From UBA12026 sp035291405 (GTDB lineage: Bacteria; Patescibacteriota; Microgenomatia; UBA8517): a stretch of 16,677 nucleotides of DNA. The notes beneath the pieces are model-generated. The model saw only the letters and a program-made list of their open reading frames with translations, was not told where the DNA came from and ran no database searches. Positions 14,356-16,677 of the stretch are shown here, piece after piece. Every line of letters begins with the position of its first letter. Position 1 is the first letter of the stretch. The stretch is taken from contig DATDSD010000023.1 in the NCBI GenBank assembly GCA_035291405.1, positions 1 through 16,677 on the forward strand, given 5' to 3'. A program made the translations under genes and the position numbers.

Positions 14356-16455
14356 TTATTTATTGCCTATAGAAGCTAAAAAGTCATCAGCGTTTTTAAT
14401 TAAGACTTCACGAGGTTTTGATGAACCATCTGATGGAGCAATAACTCCAGCATCTTGTAATTGATCAATTACTCTTGCAGCTCTTGCATATCCAATAGAC
14501 AAACGGCGTTGAAGAAGTGATGCTGAGGCTCTATCATATTGGCAGACAACTTTGATTGCTTCACTAAACAAATCATCTGTTTCTCCTGTGACTCCAGCTA
14601 CTGCGGGTTTGCCTGATTTAGTCATTGTTGTAACTTCTTCTGTATATTGGACAGGTACTCCTTGGTTTTTGATAAAACTGACTAGATTTTTAATTTCTGC
14701 ATCATTTACAAAAGCTCCTTGAATTCTTGATGGTTTTGCTTGATCTGGAGGAAGATACAACATGTCACCTTTACCTAAAAGTTTCTCTGCCCCTTGTGTA
14801 TCCATAATAACTCTTGAATCAACTTGTGATGAAACAGCAAAAGCAATACGGCATGGAATATTAGCTTTAATAAGTCCAGTTATTACATTAACTGAAGGCC
14901 TTTGAGTTGCTAGTACCATATGTATTCCTGTAGCACGGCTCATCTGAGCAATTCTTGTAATTGCATCTTCAACTTCAACTGGAGAAAGAAGCATTACATC
15001 TGCTAATTCGTCTATCAATAACACAATGTATGGGAGTGCTTGAAAACCACTCATCTCATTATATGAATCTATGTTTCTGGCTCCCGCCTGTTGAAACAAT
15101 TCATATCTTCTGTCCATTTCTCTGGTTAACCATCTTAGAGCAGAAAGAACTTTATCAGTATCAACAATAACAGGAGAGAGTAAATGAGGTATCTCATTGT
15201 AACCTGTCAATTCAACTCTTTTAGGATCTACCATTATAAATTTAACCTCGGAAGGGGAAGCTCTATAAAGAATTGATGCCAAAAAAGTATTAATACAAAC
15301 AGATTTACCAGAACCAGTTTGACCCGCAATTAATACATGTGGCATTTTATTAAGGTCAGCGATAACTGGTTTTCCAGAGACATCAAGTCCTAAGGTAACT
15401 ACAAGTTTTGATTTTTTACTTGTCATTTCTTCTGATTCTAAAATTCTTTTAATTGGCACAAATTCAGGAGACCTGTTGGGAAGCTCAATACCAACCAAGT
15501 TTCTCCCTGGAATTGGAGCCTCAATTCTAATTGCACCAGTTGGGGCCGAAAGGGCAAGTGCCAAGTCGCGTTCAAGCGCTGTAATTTTACTTAATTTTGT
15601 TCCAAGGGCGACTTGAATTGCATACTGTGTAACAGCTGGGCCTAAATTAACCTCGACTATGGTTGCAGTAATACCAAATGATTCAAGTGTTTTTTCAATT
15701 ATATCTGCATTACCATTAATATCTCCCCTATCTACTTTTCCAATTTGATCTCCCGAAAAAAGATCAATTGGAGGATATTTCCAAATTGCCTCCTCACCTT
15801 TAACATTACTAATAAGTTTTTCTTCTAATTCTTCCTTTGGTTTTTCTGTTGATAGATTTGGATTTTTGTTGTTACCTACTGGTAAAGATGCTGTTGAACC
15901 TGAAATTTTGAAATCTTTTCTTGGCAGAATTCTGCCTCCTCCTGCTGATTTTTGACCAAAGATGTACAAGTTAAAGGTTGAGAAAATTTGTTTAACTATT
16001 TTAAAAACCTGGTCAAATGAGGTGTTAAACAGAATTATAAGACCAGTTAAAATAATTCCAAAAAAAATTACAACAGCTCCAATGGGAGTCACCAAAGTGG
16101 AAACTCCATCCCAAAAAGTAAGACCCAGAAAACCCGACTTTCCAAGCCCCGCAAAAGAGAGGAAGATTAAAATCGAACCAACTATAACGTTAGGTTGTGC
16201 AAGTGGAATTTTTATTTTACTAACCAGAAAAGCAAAAGAAAGAAAAATAAATGGTAAAAACAAAGTTGCCCAACCAAAAATATACATCATTAAGTCGTTA
16301 AAACGAACCAAGATAAGGCCCCGTCGAGAAAACGAAATAATAATTAGGAAAGAAAGAGCAAAGAAAAAAACCTGAGCAATCGAAGCATAAGTTTGAGGTT
16401 TAAGTTTTAATTTAAAACTTCGTTTATCTGTTCTTCTTTTATGTTTCTTTGCCAT
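14356..16455 (-). CDS. ftsK: DNA translocase FtsK/SpoIIIE
   Basis: FtsK pumps chromosomal DNA through the closing septum and supports dimer resolution. The 699-residue protein has a basic N-terminus and four membrane segments (about 25-42, 54-78, 87-104, 121-144). A short linker to about 225, the alpha/beta motor and a C-terminal gamma winged helix follow. Walker A GQTGSGKS is at 378-385 and Walker B LLIDELADV at 479-487; LATQRPSVNVITG (515-527) is the typical SpoIIIE/FtsK segment. Gamma spans about 625-688 with SIGYARAARVIDQLQ as recognition helix, where the E. coli KOPS-reading Asn is Ala657 and Arg661 is kept. The linker is much shorter than in E. coli. ftsK heads an operon with the RodZ-like and 80-residue genes. 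A TATTAT box lies 9 nt before its ATG in a divergent promoter region. Confidence 0.97.
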   Translation of the reverse strand: MAKKHKRRTDKRSFKLKLKPQTYASIAQVFFFALSFLIIISFSRRGLILVRFNDLMMYIFGWATLFLPFIFLSFAFLVSKIKIPLAQPNVIVGSILIFLSFAGLGKSGFLGLTFWDGVSTLVTPIGAVVIFFGIILTGLIILFNTSFDQVFKIVKQIFSTFNLYIFGQKSAGGGRILPRKDFKISGSTASLPVGNNKNPNLSTEKPKEELEEKLISNVKGEEAIWKYPPIDLFSGDQIGKVDRGDINGNADIIEKTLESFGITATIVEVNLGPAVTQYAIQVALGTKLSKITALERDLALALSAPTGAIRIEAPIPGRNLVGIELPNRSPEFVPIKRILESEEMTSKKSKLVVTLGLDVSGKPVIADLNKMPHVLIAGQTGSGKSVCINTFLASILYRASPSEVKFIMVDPKRVELTGYNEIPHLLSPVIVDTDKVLSALRWLTREMDRRYELFQQAGARNIDSYNEMSGFQALPYIVLLIDELADVMLLSPVEVEDAITRIAQMSRATGIHMVLATQRPSVNVITGLIKANIPCRIAFAVSSQVDSRVIMDTQGAEKLLGKGDMLYLPPDQAKPSRIQGAFVNDAEIKNLVSFIKNQGVPVQYTEEVTTMTKSGKPAVAGVTGETDDLFSEAIKVVCQYDRASASLLQRRLSIGYARAARVIDQLQDAGVIAPSDGSSKPREVLIKNADDFLASIGNK

Positions 16456-16464
16456 AGCTATTAC

Positions 16465-16470
16465 ATAATA
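16465..16470 (-). promoter_or_regulatory. Possible ftsK -10 element
   Basis: TATTAT on the minus strand matches 5 of 6 consensus positions and ends 9 nt before the ftsK ATG. The best -35 at 17-bp spacing is TAGTTA (16493-16488), only 3 of 6. The spacing to the start codon repeats that of the alaS and zinc-ribbon promoters, so the ftsK mRNA would also be leaderless. Confidence 0.45.
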
Positions 16471-16473
16471 CCA

Positions 16474-16486
16474 AACTTGTGAAGTT
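16474..16486. repeat. Short inverted repeat between divergent ftsK and plus-strand promoters
   Basis: AACTT and AAGTT flank a 3-bp centre. It covers the -35 of the plus-strand gene and part of the -35/-10 spacer on the ftsK side, so a protein bound here could affect both. Five-base arms are short and may be chance. Confidence 0.3.
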
Positions 16487-16506
16487 ATAACTAGTAAGCA
16501 TATACT
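16477..16506 (+). promoter_or_regulatory. Promoter of the plus-strand gene at the right edge
   Basis: -35 TTGTGA (4 of 6) and -10 TATACT (5 of 6) are separated by 18 bases. The -10 ends 8 nt before the ATG at 16515, again predicting a leaderless transcript. Confidence 0.5.
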
Positions 16507-16508
16507 AG
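16491..16508. repeat. Inverted repeat overlapping the -10 of the plus-strand promoter
   Basis: CTAGTA and TACTAG are perfect 6-bp arms separated by 6 bp, covering the -10 box. The size and position suit a dimeric regulator. Operator function is inferred. Confidence 0.35.
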
Positions 16509-16514
16509 CGAATT

Positions 16515-16677
16515 ATGGCAGAACGAGACGTAAAAAAAATGGGACTTGCAACAATTCAGATGCTCACAAGGCAAAGACCTCATGATATTAATCTTAAAAA
16601 TCTTTATGGGGGGGAAGCAATATCATCTGATATTACCAGCATGAAAAAGATTCTTGAATGGAGTGGAATAAGTCCAT
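16515..16677 (+). CDS. Unidentified protein, N-terminal 54 codons only
   Basis: The only plus-strand gene, divergent from ftsK and cut by the right edge. The open frame starts at ATG and stays open for 54 codons. The visible peptide begins MAERDVKKMGLATIQML and includes a GGEAISSDITSMKKILEW segment. It looks soluble, mixed alpha, without a signal peptide or membrane span, and I do not recognise a family. A plausible promoter sits directly upstream, with a -10 box 8 nt before the ATG and no Shine-Dalgarno. Position and promoter support a real gene; the function cannot be judged from this fragment. Confidence 0.6.
   Translation, partial: MAERDVKKMGLATIQMLTRQRPHDINLKNLYGGEAISSDITSMKKILEWSGISP

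Noticed and set aside
15962..16375. 137-codon open frame on the plus strand opposite the ftsK membrane region
   Set aside because: It is antisense to well-supported FtsK coding sequence, very Lys/Ile-rich, and has no promoter or recognisable domain. It is a shadow of the real gene.
16456..16514. tRNA or small RNA gene in the intergenic regions
   Set aside because: The intergenic gaps are too short or lack cloverleaf arms and a TTCRA-type loop; the longest gap, before rpoB, is explained by promoter and leader.
1..16677. Mobile element, prophage (suggested by the baseplate-J-like domain), toxin-antitoxin or defence island
   Set aside because: There is no integrase, transposase, tail or capsid genes, no repeats of att type and no CRISPR. 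The baseplate-J-like part is an outer domain of a membrane protein, as annotated widely in Patescibacteria, among housekeeping genes.

Overview
The window is about 16.7 kb of AT-rich bacterial DNA. Apart from one partial gene at the right edge, every gene is on the minus strand, so transcription runs from right to left. The genes are packed tightly, with overlaps or gaps of mostly 4-50 bases and no gene-free stretch over about 140 bases. I see no rRNA, tRNA, CRISPR array, insertion sequence or convincing terminator. TGA is used as a stop (ends of the 65-residue zinc-ribbon gene and of the 694-residue membrane gene), which argues against the code in which TGA encodes glycine. Four things point to the Candidate Phyla Radiation (Patescibacteria), probably the Microgenomates side: a 570-residue alanyl-tRNA synthetase, the 'baseplate J-like' membrane protein, the small lineage-type hypothetical proteins, and the compact layout. 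This placement is inference from family knowledge, not a phylogeny.

Layout in transcription order: (1) At 16456-16514 a 59-bp divergent promoter region separates an unidentified plus-strand gene, cut by the window edge, from ftsK. (2) ftsK, a RodZ-like HTH/membrane protein and an 80-residue membrane protein form a tight cell-division/envelope operon. (3) alaS has its own promoter overlapped by an inverted repeat. It is followed by a 694-residue protein with a degenerate actin-like N-terminus, one membrane span and a baseplate-J-like outer part, overlapped by 4 bp with a sortase. (4) Next come ruvX, a 65-residue zinc-ribbon protein, mltG (septal murein transglycosylase) and a membrane-anchored protein with an eight-cysteine tail. 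(5) rpoB and rpoC (the latter cut by the left edge) follow a consensus promoter and an ~88-nt structured leader.

The content is mostly core machinery: transcription (RpoB, RpoC), translation (AlaRS), Holliday-junction/rRNA maturation nuclease family (RuvX), chromosome segregation (FtsK) and envelope growth (MltG, RodZ-like, sortase). The alaS, ruvX, small gene, mltG order matches the order known in Bacillus, with the 694-residue protein and sortase inserted between alaS and ruvX. I found no clear new defence or mobile system. The points most worth a second look are the recurring promoter geometry that predicts leaderless mRNAs, the rpoB leader with a possible 21-codon peptide, the fused actin-like/outer-surface protein coupled to sortase, the reduced AlaRS with an altered acceptor-stem contact residue, and substitutions in the rifampicin pocket of RpoB.
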